NCBI GenBank assembly: GCA_947591175.1
Contig: CANQDB010000032.1
Span: 1 to 12,731, forward strand
DNA: 12,731 nucleotides
Reading direction: 5' to 3'
Origin: an uncultured Bacilli bacterium
Lineage (GTDB): Bacteria; Bacillota_I; Bacilli_A; RF39; UBA660
Shown in pieces: positions 7,601 through 12,731 of the stretch (the stretch's first letter is position 1; each line of letters begins with the position of its first letter). A program made the position numbers and the translations under genes. The notes beneath the pieces are model-generated. The model was not told where the DNA came from. It worked only from the letters and a program-made list of their open reading frames with translations, and did not search any database.

Positions 7601-9281
7601 CAATATTACGATAATACTGGTAATCATCTGTAATAATCATATAATATGGAGCAAAGCTCTTATAATCGAGATTTCTATTATTTCCACTTTCATCTACTTT
7701 ACGATGATAGCACTCCTTTTCGAGATATAACGATAACTCTTTAGCCTCATCTTGATCAGTCGCAAAAAAACGTACTTCGCGATTATTAGACCACACGTGT
7801 GGTAATTTTTTCAAAGCTTCAAAACGTTCGGGATTACGAGTTAAGACAATCAATTTCAAATCCGTATAACTATGGAAAGTAAACATTTGAAATAAAAGAT
7901 TATCTAAAAAGGCATAACGATGCATCTCATCTCCGACGACAGCTGTAATATTTTTCTCAACGAAAGATTCCGTAATCGGTACATTCTCAAGCATTTTATT
8001 TTCATTGACGATAGTTCCAATAATTTCCTTTAAAGCATCTTCTTCTAAAGTAAAATGTTCTTCAGGATAATGAATATCGGCATTTAATGGTATAGTTCCC
8101 ATTCCTAAACGAAGAGTCAAAAAGTCATCTTGATCGATCTTTCTTTCCCACAACTGCTTCTTTTTATTTAAAATTATTTCTTTACACTTTTCCAAAGAAA
8201 TATAATTTTCAATTAAAATCTGATGCTGTGAACGGACGTTATTCTTTATGATCTGTCTCTTCTCATCGATATAAGTTCGATACTTCTCTTGTCTTAATTT
8301 TTCTTTACGCTCGTGTTCCTTTTGTTCAAATTTTTTAATTAAACTAGGCCACAACAACATACTGGCAAGCATGGCAAGAGCAACTATTACAGTTGGCATG
8401 ACATCACCGAAAGTCTTACCTTGAGAAAGCATACTGTTGATTGATGAAATAGACATCACTAAGGAAGACATTCCCATCGTAACCATCGGTCCTAAACTAT
8501 AAATAAGTGGCATATTAGATTCTGGTTCTTTACTAGGTGGTGGATCAATTTCCATTTTTAAAGGTTCGATTGCCGTTATGAACCTAGGGGCCTGATGGAA
8601 ATACTCATTTGGCGAATAAAGTTCAATATCTTTTATCTCTTCCTTTTCCTGGAATAGTTCCTTGTTCTCTTTAGCACGAGGTTTAAATATTTGACTATTA
8701 ACTTTGACCATTCCCATAGGACTACTTAAAATAATAAACTGTGGCATTACGACTAGTTTTAATTGTCCATAACATAAAACGTCTCCATAAGATAGAAATC
8801 CATTATCGTTACGAATATCATTTACATAAACTAAAGATGCCTTATCTACGACTTCAAAAGACCAACATTTATTTTCAAACGTCAACTTAAAAACTTGGGA
8901 AATATTAGTAAAATTTAATTGAATCGCACAACCATCCTCATTACCGATACAAAAGATACCATTTTGCGGAATAACATCTAAAAATTGTTCACTCATATAT
9001 ACCGAAGAACACAACAAAGAAAGCGTACGTTGTGATTGAGCTAAAACCAATTGAAAACGTAAACCTTCTTCTAAAAATAAAGTATCACAAGCACCTTTAT
9101 CAGTCACGATATGAACCTCTTGATTACTTGCAATACACCAACGACCATCGACAGCTTGGACATTTATAATATTTTCTTCTTTATTGTTAGAATCAAGATC
9201 CTTTAGCCAATAATTACCATATACCTTCTTAGGTAAGATAAAAGGTATTTGTCGATTGTCTTTTAAAATTGTTATCCGCAT
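4677..9281 (-). CDS. essC: Type VIIb secretion motor EssC/YukB (FtsK/SpoIIIE-type ATPase)
   Basis: This 1534-aa membrane ATPase would power export of WXG100 and LXG substrates. In order, it has an N-terminal cytoplasmic region of about 190 residues matching the tandem FHA-like domains of EssC, two close membrane segments (about 257-280 and 294-312), a charged helical linker (about 315-380), an intermediate domain, and three C-terminal ATPase-like domains. The first has a canonical Walker A (GMTGSGKS, 713-720), the signature FILIDYKGGGL (741-751) and a Walker B (LFIISDE, 830-836). The second has a broken P-loop, GTSGSGVET (1060-1068), with Val where the lysine should be, but keeps LLDFGSESLRMF (1090-1101). 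The third (about 1300-1500) has no recognisable Walker A. The size and layout match EssC (about 1480-1500 aa in well-studied Bacillota). An AAAGGAG eight bases upstream supports the start. The gap to the preceding gene is 15 bases, so it belongs to the same operon. Confidence 0.97.
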   Translation of the reverse strand: MRITILKDNRQIPFILPKKVYGNYWLKDLDSNNKEENIINVQAVDGRWCIASNQEVHIVTDKGACDTLFLEEGLRFQLVLAQSQRTLSLLCSSVYMSEQFLDVIPQNGIFCIGNEDGCAIQLNFTNISQVFKLTFENKCWSFEVVDKASLVYVNDIRNDNGFLSYGDVLCYGQLKLVVMPQFIILSSPMGMVKVNSQIFKPRAKENKELFQEKEEIKDIELYSPNEYFHQAPRFITAIEPLKMEIDPPPSKEPESNMPLIYSLGPMVTMGMSSLVMSISSINSMLSQGKTFGDVMPTVIVALAMLASMLLWPSLIKKFEQKEHERKEKLRQEKYRTYIDEKRQIIKNNVRSQHQILIENYISLEKCKEIILNKKKQLWERKIDQDDFLTLRLGMGTIPLNADIHYPEEHFTLEEDALKEIIGTIVNENKMLENVPITESFVEKNITAVVGDEMHRYAFLDNLLFQMFTFHSYTDLKLIVLTRNPERFEALKKLPHVWSNNREVRFFATDQDEAKELSLYLEKECYHRKVDESGNNRNLDYKSFAPYYMIITDDYQYYRNIDIVEDTLNQKENVGFSIVIVNEKLSNLPAECTNFINVTETTSGFFESELTSDKQQEFVADLFVNDTLDAYCYKLANIPIELDNEETNEGLPRVLGFLEMYQVGNIEQLNPVHRWQSNNPTISLQAPVGVDSSGSLVKLDLHEKSHGPHGLIAGMTGSGKSEFIITYILSLAINYHPDEVSFILIDYKGGGLAGVFENNEVGIHLPHLVGTITNLDKAELNRSLVSIQSELRRRQQIFNEVRDQLNAGTIDIYKYQTLYRTGEVKEPLPHLFIISDEFAELKSQQPEFMDQLISTARIGRSLGVHLILATQKPAGVVNDQIWSNSRFRVCLKVQDKADSQDMIQCPDAALLTTTGRFYLQVGYNELFTLGQSAWTGISYQPTDKPQKKIDESIDLIDSIGSIIEEVDDTKKSVVTSAQGEELTNIVTYLSRLAEEQKIVPKSLWLPPLKEDTLLTTLEEKYSYVPSNEGILALIGEYDDPMNQRQDLLSLSLTEGDTILYGTSGSGVETLLQTMILSVITHYSPEKVGFYLLDFGSESLRMFEGFPQIGDIVLSSEEEKLTNLLKYLKDEIEIRKSRLLPYNGDLSLFHQKEPNELPYIVVVINGYETFYENYETLEDELMLLTREGNRYGIFFFVTASSTNGIRYRMRQNFTNAFTLQLNQEEEYALVFGNTKNVLPSQVYGRGLIKLDEIYEFQTAIYCSNEDLLEKVALLKQQEQQKTSYRTKKVPILPNRVTRDFLRSSFTGLNHVPIGVQSENLEIMELDLKKQYTTMVTSYDVMNVLSFTRGLLRELMLLTPLDYVILDAEGLLENDKVLTANNCYKTNFGEELRRLYDIASKEQNIYKEANYDKKVLANNPFKVIVIVGLATFLKKINSSDKTIFENLMKMAKDLEQWSFILVDAIDNFKKEEYNEWYKVAIDPAYGIWIGNGMMDQFTLKINRTTKDLMEEIKDDFGYQVKRGIPERMKVLEEEENG

Positions 9282-9296
9282 AACCCTAACTCCTTT

Positions 9297-10322
9297 TTAT
9301 TTTACATTGTTATAGGTCTCTAATTCCTTTCCAGTAATACTTTGTAAAACTCTACTTCTATAGCCTTCGAAATCAGTTTGCTTTTTTAATTCTGGAAGCA
9401 AACTAAAATAGTATCTATCGCGAACTGAGAGATTTTGATCTACACTTGCTTGATTAAGATATTTTTCGTTACCTTTTTGAATAACCAATTCCAAAGAAGT
9501 TAATAGACGTTCATCAAGGCCTAATTCTCTAGCCTCGTAATAAGCATTAACCGAATTTAAAACATCATCGATACTATTAGATTTAACTTCAATTCCTAAA
9601 ACATCATAAAGACCCGACTCTACCACTAAAGGTCTAATCAACAATGGATCACAATTTCTTTCATTGACAAAAGAACTTGGAATTTCATCTTCCTTAATCT
9701 GATACTTTTCTAATAATGCTGCCTTTGTTTCTTGAGTTAAATAACTTTCATTCAAAGCCAAATATTCGATAACTCCGTTCTTTTGAATAGACTCATCAAA
9801 ATCGATTCCCTCATCTCTTTTAGGATAATATAAATATTGAAAGCGAAGACTATCTTCATCCTTTTCTAAAGTCTCATAAACTTTTATGTATTCATCGACA
9901 CATGCTTGCACTTGAAATAGATCATTTGGATCAAATCTTAACGTTTTATCTTGTAAATTAATTCTATTCATCTCCAAAAAAGAAGAAAGAAAAGATATAG
10001 GTTCATAGTTTTTAATAGTTTCCTCAACCTCTTGTAAAAACGAACTAGTTTCATAAACATCTGGAGGACTTTCGATTATCGATTTTTCATCTACTAAATA
10101 AATTACTCCTCCTATTTCTATTTCGACTCTATTTGTTTGTGGAGATTCTTCTAAAGTTTCAATCGGTGCTTCAGTTGGTGTTTCAACTGGTTCTACAACT
10201 GCTGTCTCTTGTTTAATCTCTGCTTGAGGTTTTACCTGTAGAGGAGCACTACTTCTTACTAAAACCATACCCATTCCTGCCAAAGCAAGAGTAGCCATTA
10301 ACTTAGTATACTTAATTTCCAT
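9297..10322 (-). CDS. Unrecognised exported, membrane-anchored protein within the type VII operon
   Basis: This 341-aa protein has a positively charged start and one hydrophobic segment (about 8-22, LMATLALAGMGMVLV). A P/E/T/V-rich low-complexity stretch (about 25-65) follows, and then an acidic, mostly helical domain (about 66-341). There is no clear signal-peptidase site or lipobox, so an uncleaved N-terminal anchor with the bulk outside the membrane is the likeliest topology. I do not recognise the family; it shows no resemblance I can see to EssB, EssA, or the large EsaA/YueB. It sits between the LXG-CHAP effector and essC. A strong AAGGAGG overlaps the effector's stop codon eight bases before its ATG, which indicates coupled expression with the effector. 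Candidate roles, all inferred, are an extracytoplasmic immunity protein against the CHAP enzyme, an apparatus subunit replacing a missing component, or a regulator of the hydrolase. Two cysteines (141 and 224) could form a disulfide. Confidence 0.85.
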   Translation of the reverse strand: MEIKYTKLMATLALAGMGMVLVRSSAPLQVKPQAEIKQETAVVEPVETPTEAPIETLEESPQTNRVEIEIGGVIYLVDEKSIIESPPDVYETSSFLQEVEETIKNYEPISFLSSFLEMNRINLQDKTLRFDPNDLFQVQACVDEYIKVYETLEKDEDSLRFQYLYYPKRDEGIDFDESIQKNGVIEYLALNESYLTQETKAALLEKYQIKEDEIPSSFVNERNCDPLLIRPLVVESGLYDVLGIEVKSNSIDDVLNSVNAYYEARELGLDERLLTSLELVIQKGNEKYLNQASVDQNLSVRDRYYFSLLPELKKQTDFEGYRSRVLQSITGKELETYNNVK

Positions 10323-10335
10323 GAACTATTCCTCC

Positions 10336-11913
10336 TTAAGCAACGGGTGCCCTTACGACACTATTTTCAGCATATTGTTCAACTACGGTCACATTACCAC
10401 TAGCATCGTTTTGTAAAACCTCATTAGTATGGATAACTCCCTGTAAAACATAATGGTTGCCACCCGTATAATCACGCGTATAAAAACCAGGTTCACTAGC
10501 ATTAAAATCTCCTGTTCCATTAATTAATACACCATTTTCATCAAAGGGGATCGTCCTAACATAAATTCCGGCTTGATTATAAGGATTATAACCCCAGTTA
10601 CCTTCCGAATAAATTACTTTATGATTCGCATAGTCGATTCCTTCGATAGTCGCAATATGTCCATATTTATTAGTAAGAATATTTCCTTTATTATCGGCAA
10701 CTTTCCAAATAATCCAATCACCAACATTAACGTCTTCGATAGTAAGTTGCCCATTTTTGGATTCTGGTGTCGTAAAATCATAATACAGTTCGCCGTTTTC
10801 CTTATTAAATTTCATGTTATCTACCCAGTCTCCCGCATTACCACCATCACGATCTTCGTGTTCTAAAGGCATACCGGTAAGTGTATTCAATCTAATATCA
10901 CGATCCCCTACGTGGCGAACATTTACTTTGACATCCCAATAATTTAAGCCATATAGCTCAAGCATTCTTCCAAAGGAATAGGTCGTACATTGCCATTCAG
11001 CTCTATCATTATTGACATTGTATCGCCAAAAAGTATTACGATAATAATGATCGATGATATCTGGCGTAAAATGTGATCTAAAATCAGTAGCTATATTTCC
11101 TTTGAGAGTTGCCTCTGTATATGGATCATTATATTTCCCACTATTAATTGAAATAATTGACATAAATAAAGCATTATCCTGATAACCCCATGGTGTTCTA
11201 AATGAAGCATCTTCTAACATCGTTAAATATTTTTCATCTTGCACTAACTTAGTGTTAAACAAATTACCATTTTCATCGATCATCAAATTCAAAAATGGTT
11301 TTAAATCTTCATACTTAAAATTAAATTCACTACCACGAGAGCGAAAATCATATTCGGCATCACGTTTAAAGACAACATCGTTCATTTTAGCAATCGCCTG
11401 TTTTAAGTCAGTTACGATGCTATTAAAATTAGAATAGCAACCTGAAGCAGCACTATCGGCACGAATTACCACTTGAATTTGTGCAATTAATCGTTCTTCA
11501 GCGGCAATTTCCGCACTTCGATCAACCCTGTTGTATTCTATATGAAAACCAAAAAGATCAAAGACTTTATTTTCACGTACTTCTTGCATTTCACGTTGAT
11601 AAGCTTGAATACGCGTCATAGCACGTTGTATTTCATCAGTATCAATTTTGTCCAAGCCATTATTTAAAGCAATAGCCACTTTACTATTTGCCTCCCTAAG
11701 AGCTTCGTTAGCCCTAATAAACCCATAGGCAATAGATGTGTAAACTGTCCGATAATAAATCTTTGCGGACATGTAACCATACCCAGTTAAAGAATCATTT
11801 TGAGAAAAACGAGAAACTGAACTGATTATTTGTGAAAAAACATTATCCAATTGTAAAAGATAACGGTTTATGGCACTTGCTCGATTACTGATTTCACTCA
11901 CTTGAATTCTCAT
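10336..11913 (-). CDS. LXG-type type VII effector with CHAP peptidoglycan amidase/endopeptidase domain
   Basis: This protein is 525 aa from the ATG at 11913. Its N-terminus (MRIQVSEISNRASAINRYL) and the LTGYGYMSAKIYY segment (about residues 42-54) fit the LXG domain that targets polymorphic toxins to type VIIb secretion; a long helical region runs to about 185. The C-terminal part (about 295-500) reads as a CHAP (NlpC/P60-like) domain. It has the nucleophile Cys in EWQCTTYSFGRM (Cys309), the GDWIIWK strand, the catalytic His in YGHIATIEGI (His419), and the third polar residue in YSEGNWG (Glu437). CHAP enzymes cut peptidoglycan as amidases or endopeptidases. There is no signal peptide, consistent with export by EssC. 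The AAAAGGAGG six bases upstream favours 11913 over an ATG at 11931 that would place the site inside the gene; LXG proteins also usually start this way. An antibacterial toxin or a wall-opening enzyme for the secretion machine are both possible. CHAP is firm; LXG is likely. Confidence 0.85.
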   Translation of the reverse strand: MRIQVSEISNRASAINRYLLQLDNVFSQIISSVSRFSQNDSLTGYGYMSAKIYYRTVYTSIAYGFIRANEALREANSKVAIALNNGLDKIDTDEIQRAMTRIQAYQREMQEVRENKVFDLFGFHIEYNRVDRSAEIAAEERLIAQIQVVIRADSAASGCYSNFNSIVTDLKQAIAKMNDVVFKRDAEYDFRSRGSEFNFKYEDLKPFLNLMIDENGNLFNTKLVQDEKYLTMLEDASFRTPWGYQDNALFMSIISINSGKYNDPYTEATLKGNIATDFRSHFTPDIIDHYYRNTFWRYNVNNDRAEWQCTTYSFGRMLELYGLNYWDVKVNVRHVGDRDIRLNTLTGMPLEHEDRDGGNAGDWVDNMKFNKENGELYYDFTTPESKNGQLTIEDVNVGDWIIWKVADNKGNILTNKYGHIATIEGIDYANHKVIYSEGNWGYNPYNQAGIYVRTIPFDENGVLINGTGDFNASEPGFYTRDYTGGNHYVLQGVIHTNEVLQNDASGNVTVVEQYAENSVVRAPVA

Positions 11914-12268
11914 GGCGATCCTCCTTTTCATAAGTTTTAAGTTCTTTTAAAAGGTCATTATAGCGTTCATCTAATTTACGTTTTTGAGTTTGAATTTCTT
12001 TTTTGTAATTTATTAAACCATCATGAAAGGATTGTGTATCTTCTACCAAAGCTTTATTCTTAGTATCTAGAAAAGCAGCAACTGCAGGTCCTGTAACATA
12101 ATCAGCAATTTTATCGAGTTCCCGTTTTAAAGAAAGAGCTAAATCTTGATATTTCATCTGTAATGTAGCAATTTCTTTTTCTTGTTCCTCTAGATTATGA
12201 TACTCTTTCCGATTATCCCTTTCCATTTGCTCGACATCTTGTTTTGTTTTAAAAATTCTTGCTGCCAT
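11894..12268 (-). CDS. Small coiled-coil protein, probable LXG-effector partner (Lap-like)
   Basis: This 124-aa charged protein is almost entirely helical, with coiled-coil-like heptads around residues 10-58 (KQDVEQMERDNRKEYHNLEE onward) and 75-115 (KKEIQTQKRKLDERYNDLLKE). A short central segment with glycine and proline (YVTGPAVAAFL) separates them, giving a helical hairpin. It has no signal peptide. Size, fold and position directly before an LXG gene match the small helical accessory proteins (DUF3958/DUF5082-like, Lap proteins in streptococci). Those bind the LXG domain and are needed for toxin export. The gene overlaps the preceding gene by 20 nt and the LXG gene by 20 nt. Its own Shine-Dalgarno (GAGGAA, about ten bases upstream) is modest, so it probably relies on coupling to the preceding gene. 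The family membership is inferred from context, not from a recognised motif. Confidence 0.8.
   Translation of the reverse strand: MAARIFKTKQDVEQMERDNRKEYHNLEEQEKEIATLQMKYQDLALSLKRELDKIADYVTGPAVAAFLDTKNKALVEDTQSFHDGLINYKKEIQTQKRKLDERYNDLLKELKTYEKEDRHENSSE
11920..11928 (-). promoter_or_regulatory. Strong ribosome binding site that decides the LXG-effector start
   Basis: AAAAGGAGG on the minus strand lies six bases before the ATG at 11913. An alternative in-frame ATG at 11931 lies upstream of this site and would turn it into codons (MKRRIA), so the shorter start is preferred. Confidence 0.75.
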
Positions 12269-12539
12269 TCAATTTCATTTCCTCATCTAAACTATCAAAT
12301 TCTTTAGCAATTACATTTATATTTTCAATATCTTTATCGAAGTTAACACCAAAACTTTGAATAATCGAAGCATAAGTTGAAATAGAGGCTTCCAATACAT
12401 TACGCGTCTGGCAAGAATTATCGGTATAAGCATAACTAGCCTCAGGAGCAGCATTTTCAAGCCCAATTTTAGAATTTTTTATATCCGAAACGAATTGTTG
12501 AGCCGAACCTATTGAACTCTTAGTTTCATTTTCATTCAT
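12249..12539 (-). CDS. Small helical protein, probable LXG-effector partner (WXG100-like/Lap-like), first gene of the operon
   Basis: This 96-aa protein from the ATG at 12539 has no tryptophan and no WXG motif. It does have the size and two-helix layout of WXG100-like proteins: a polar N-terminus with SSIGSAQQFVSDI, a central turn near DNSCQTRN (about residues 44-51) and a longer C-terminal helix. It recalls the DUF3130-type proteins (annotated in some Bacillota as type VII secretion effectors) that precede LXG genes and assist the toxin's export. That identification is from pattern and position and is moderate. An alternative GTG at 12548 is in frame but overlaps AGAGGG, which sits eight bases before the ATG at 12539, so the ATG is preferred. 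It overlaps the next gene by 20 nt. The operon promoter lies immediately upstream, with a leader of roughly 20 bases. Confidence 0.78.
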   Translation of the reverse strand: MNENETKSSIGSAQQFVSDIKNSKIGLENAAPEASYAYTDNSCQTRNVLEASISTYASIIQSFGVNFDKDIENINVIAKEFDSLDEEMKLNGSKNF

Positions 12540-12547
12540 GAAATTCA

Positions 12548-12553
12548 CCCTCT
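12548..12553 (-). promoter_or_regulatory. Ribosome binding site that decides the start of the first operon gene
   Basis: AGAGGG on the minus strand lies eight bases before ATG 12539 and overlaps the in-frame GTG at 12548. The GTG therefore cannot use it, and ATG 12539 is the better start. Confidence 0.65.
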
Positions 12554-12564
12554 ATTCTTTAATA

Positions 12565-12594
12565 ATTATAACACTAATAAATGAGCCTTTTCAA
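12565..12594 (-). promoter_or_regulatory. Extended -10 sigma-A-type promoter of the type VII secretion operon
   Basis: The minus strand carries -35 TTGAAA (12594-12589), an 18-base spacer ending in TGT, and a perfect -10 TATAAT (12570-12565), so the -10 is extended (TGnTATAAT). It predicts a start near 12558 and a leader of about 20 bases to the first gene. No operator palindrome is evident around it. Confidence 0.8.
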
Positions 12595-12619
12595 CCAAAT
12601 TATATTTCCATTTCATACA

Positions 12620-12648
12620 TTTACATCTAAAAAAATTAATGCTAAAAT
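12620..12648 (+). promoter_or_regulatory. Divergent extended -10 promoter pointing out of the right edge
   Basis: The plus strand has -35 TTTACA (12620-12625), exactly 17 bases, then -10 TAAAAT (12643-12648) preceded by TGC, an extended -10. Its -35 lies 25 bases from the -35 of the secretion-operon promoter, so the two are divergent and could share regulation. Transcription would begin near 12655. Confidence 0.65.
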
Positions 12649-12657
12649 AATGACGAA

Positions 12658-12726
12658 AGTGTGAAAAGTTTTATGGAAAACTGATTACACTAGAAGGAAA
12701 AGATATTAAGATGCAAATCTTGATAT
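12658..12726 (+). ncRNA. Possible structured 5' leader or small RNA (two hairpins)
   Basis: Just after the predicted plus-strand start, AGTGT (12658-12662) pairs with ACACT (12687-12691). Inside it, AGTTTT (12667-12672) pairs with AAAACT (12677-12682) around ATGG, leaving a small purine-rich internal loop. A second hairpin follows: ATATTAAGAT (12703-12712) with ATCTTGATAT (12717-12726), one G-U pair, and a GCAA loop of the GNRA type. No reading frame longer than a few codons starts here (ATG at 12673 and at 12711 both meet early stops), so the stretch from 12540 to the edge holds no gene. I do not recognise a riboswitch or T-box class. In AT-rich DNA, hairpins of this size can arise by chance. 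Confidence 0.35.
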
Positions 12727-12731
12727 AGATC

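Noticed and set aside
4677..9281. Possibility that the large ATPase is a DNA translocase (FtsK/SpoIIIE) rather than EssC
   Set aside because: It has tandem FHA-like N-terminal sequence, two membrane segments, three ATPase-like domains and WXG100/EsaB neighbours, and lacks an FtsK gamma domain. All of this points to type VII secretion.
10573..11437. Two plus-strand open frames (10573-10866 and 11252-11437) opposite the LXG-CHAP gene
   Set aside because: They are Ile/Phe-rich translations typical of the antisense of this AT-rich DNA, with no ribosome binding site. The CHAP motifs are on the minus strand.
11914..11931. Upstream ATG giving an N-terminal extension MKRRIA on the LXG protein
   Set aside because: The extension would contain the strong Shine-Dalgarno of the ATG at 11913 and has no good site of its own.
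12673..12728. Short plus-strand reading frames beginning at ATG 12673 and ATG 12711
   Set aside because: Both stop within a few codons. The second has only a weak purine-rich stretch upstream, so neither is supported as a gene.
1..12731. CRISPR arrays, tRNA or rRNA genes, insertion sequences, attachment sites
   Set aside because: I saw no repeat-spacer pattern, tRNA cloverleaf, rRNA sequence, transposase or terminal inverted repeats on either strand.

Overview
The window looks like the chromosome of a low-GC, cell-walled Bacillota (Firmicutes) bacterium. It has AT-rich coding DNA, strong AGGAGG-type ribosome binding sites, the standard code (UGG for Trp, UGA used as a stop), a penicillin-binding DD-carboxypeptidase, and a type VIIb (WXG100/EssC) secretion locus. 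I suspect an uncultured gut Bacilli/Erysipelotrichia-like lineage, but that is only an impression from composition and gene style. Every gene I accept is on the minus strand, so transcription runs from right to left.

Region 12731-3791 (read downwards) is one self-contained type VII secretion operon. It opens with a good extended -10 promoter (12565-12594) and closes with an intrinsic terminator (3791-3817). The order is: small helical LXG-partner candidate A (12249-12539), coiled-coil partner candidate B (11894-12268), an LXG-type effector with a CHAP peptidoglycan-hydrolase domain (10336-11913), an unrecognised membrane-anchored extracytoplasmic protein (9297-10322), the FtsK/SpoIIIE motor EssC (4677-9281), the ubiquitin-like EsaB/YukD (4433-4684), and two tandem WXG100 proteins (4127-4420, 3816-4106). 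Genes overlap by 8-20 nt or are separated by about 12-20 nt, each with its own Shine-Dalgarno, so they are almost certainly co-transcribed and translationally coupled. EssB/YukC, EsaA/YueB and EssA are not recognisable here. Either they are encoded elsewhere, or the unknown 341-aa protein fills part of that role, or this is a reduced or divergent T7SSb.

Region 3801-1 holds ordinary or regulatory genes. A protein with five tandem helix-turn-helix-like repeats (2567-3748) has its own extended -10 promoter immediately after the secretion operon's terminator. It is followed by asparaginyl-tRNA synthetase (1124-2506, with a clear terminator), a small lipoprotein (524-1066, with a weak terminator), and the N-terminal part of a D,D-carboxypeptidase running off the left edge (1-467).

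Region 12595-12731 has no gene. It carries a divergent plus-strand extended -10 promoter (12620-12648), followed at once by two predicted RNA hairpins. This suggests a structured 5' leader or small RNA whose downstream part lies outside the window.

Inferred working model: EssC with EsaB exports the two WXG100 proteins and the LXG-CHAP protein. The two small helical proteins would escort the LXG protein to EssC. The CHAP domain would cleave peptidoglycan, either in competitor cells or locally to open the wall for the apparatus. The 341-aa exported protein is the best candidate for an extracytoplasmic immunity factor or an apparatus subunit.
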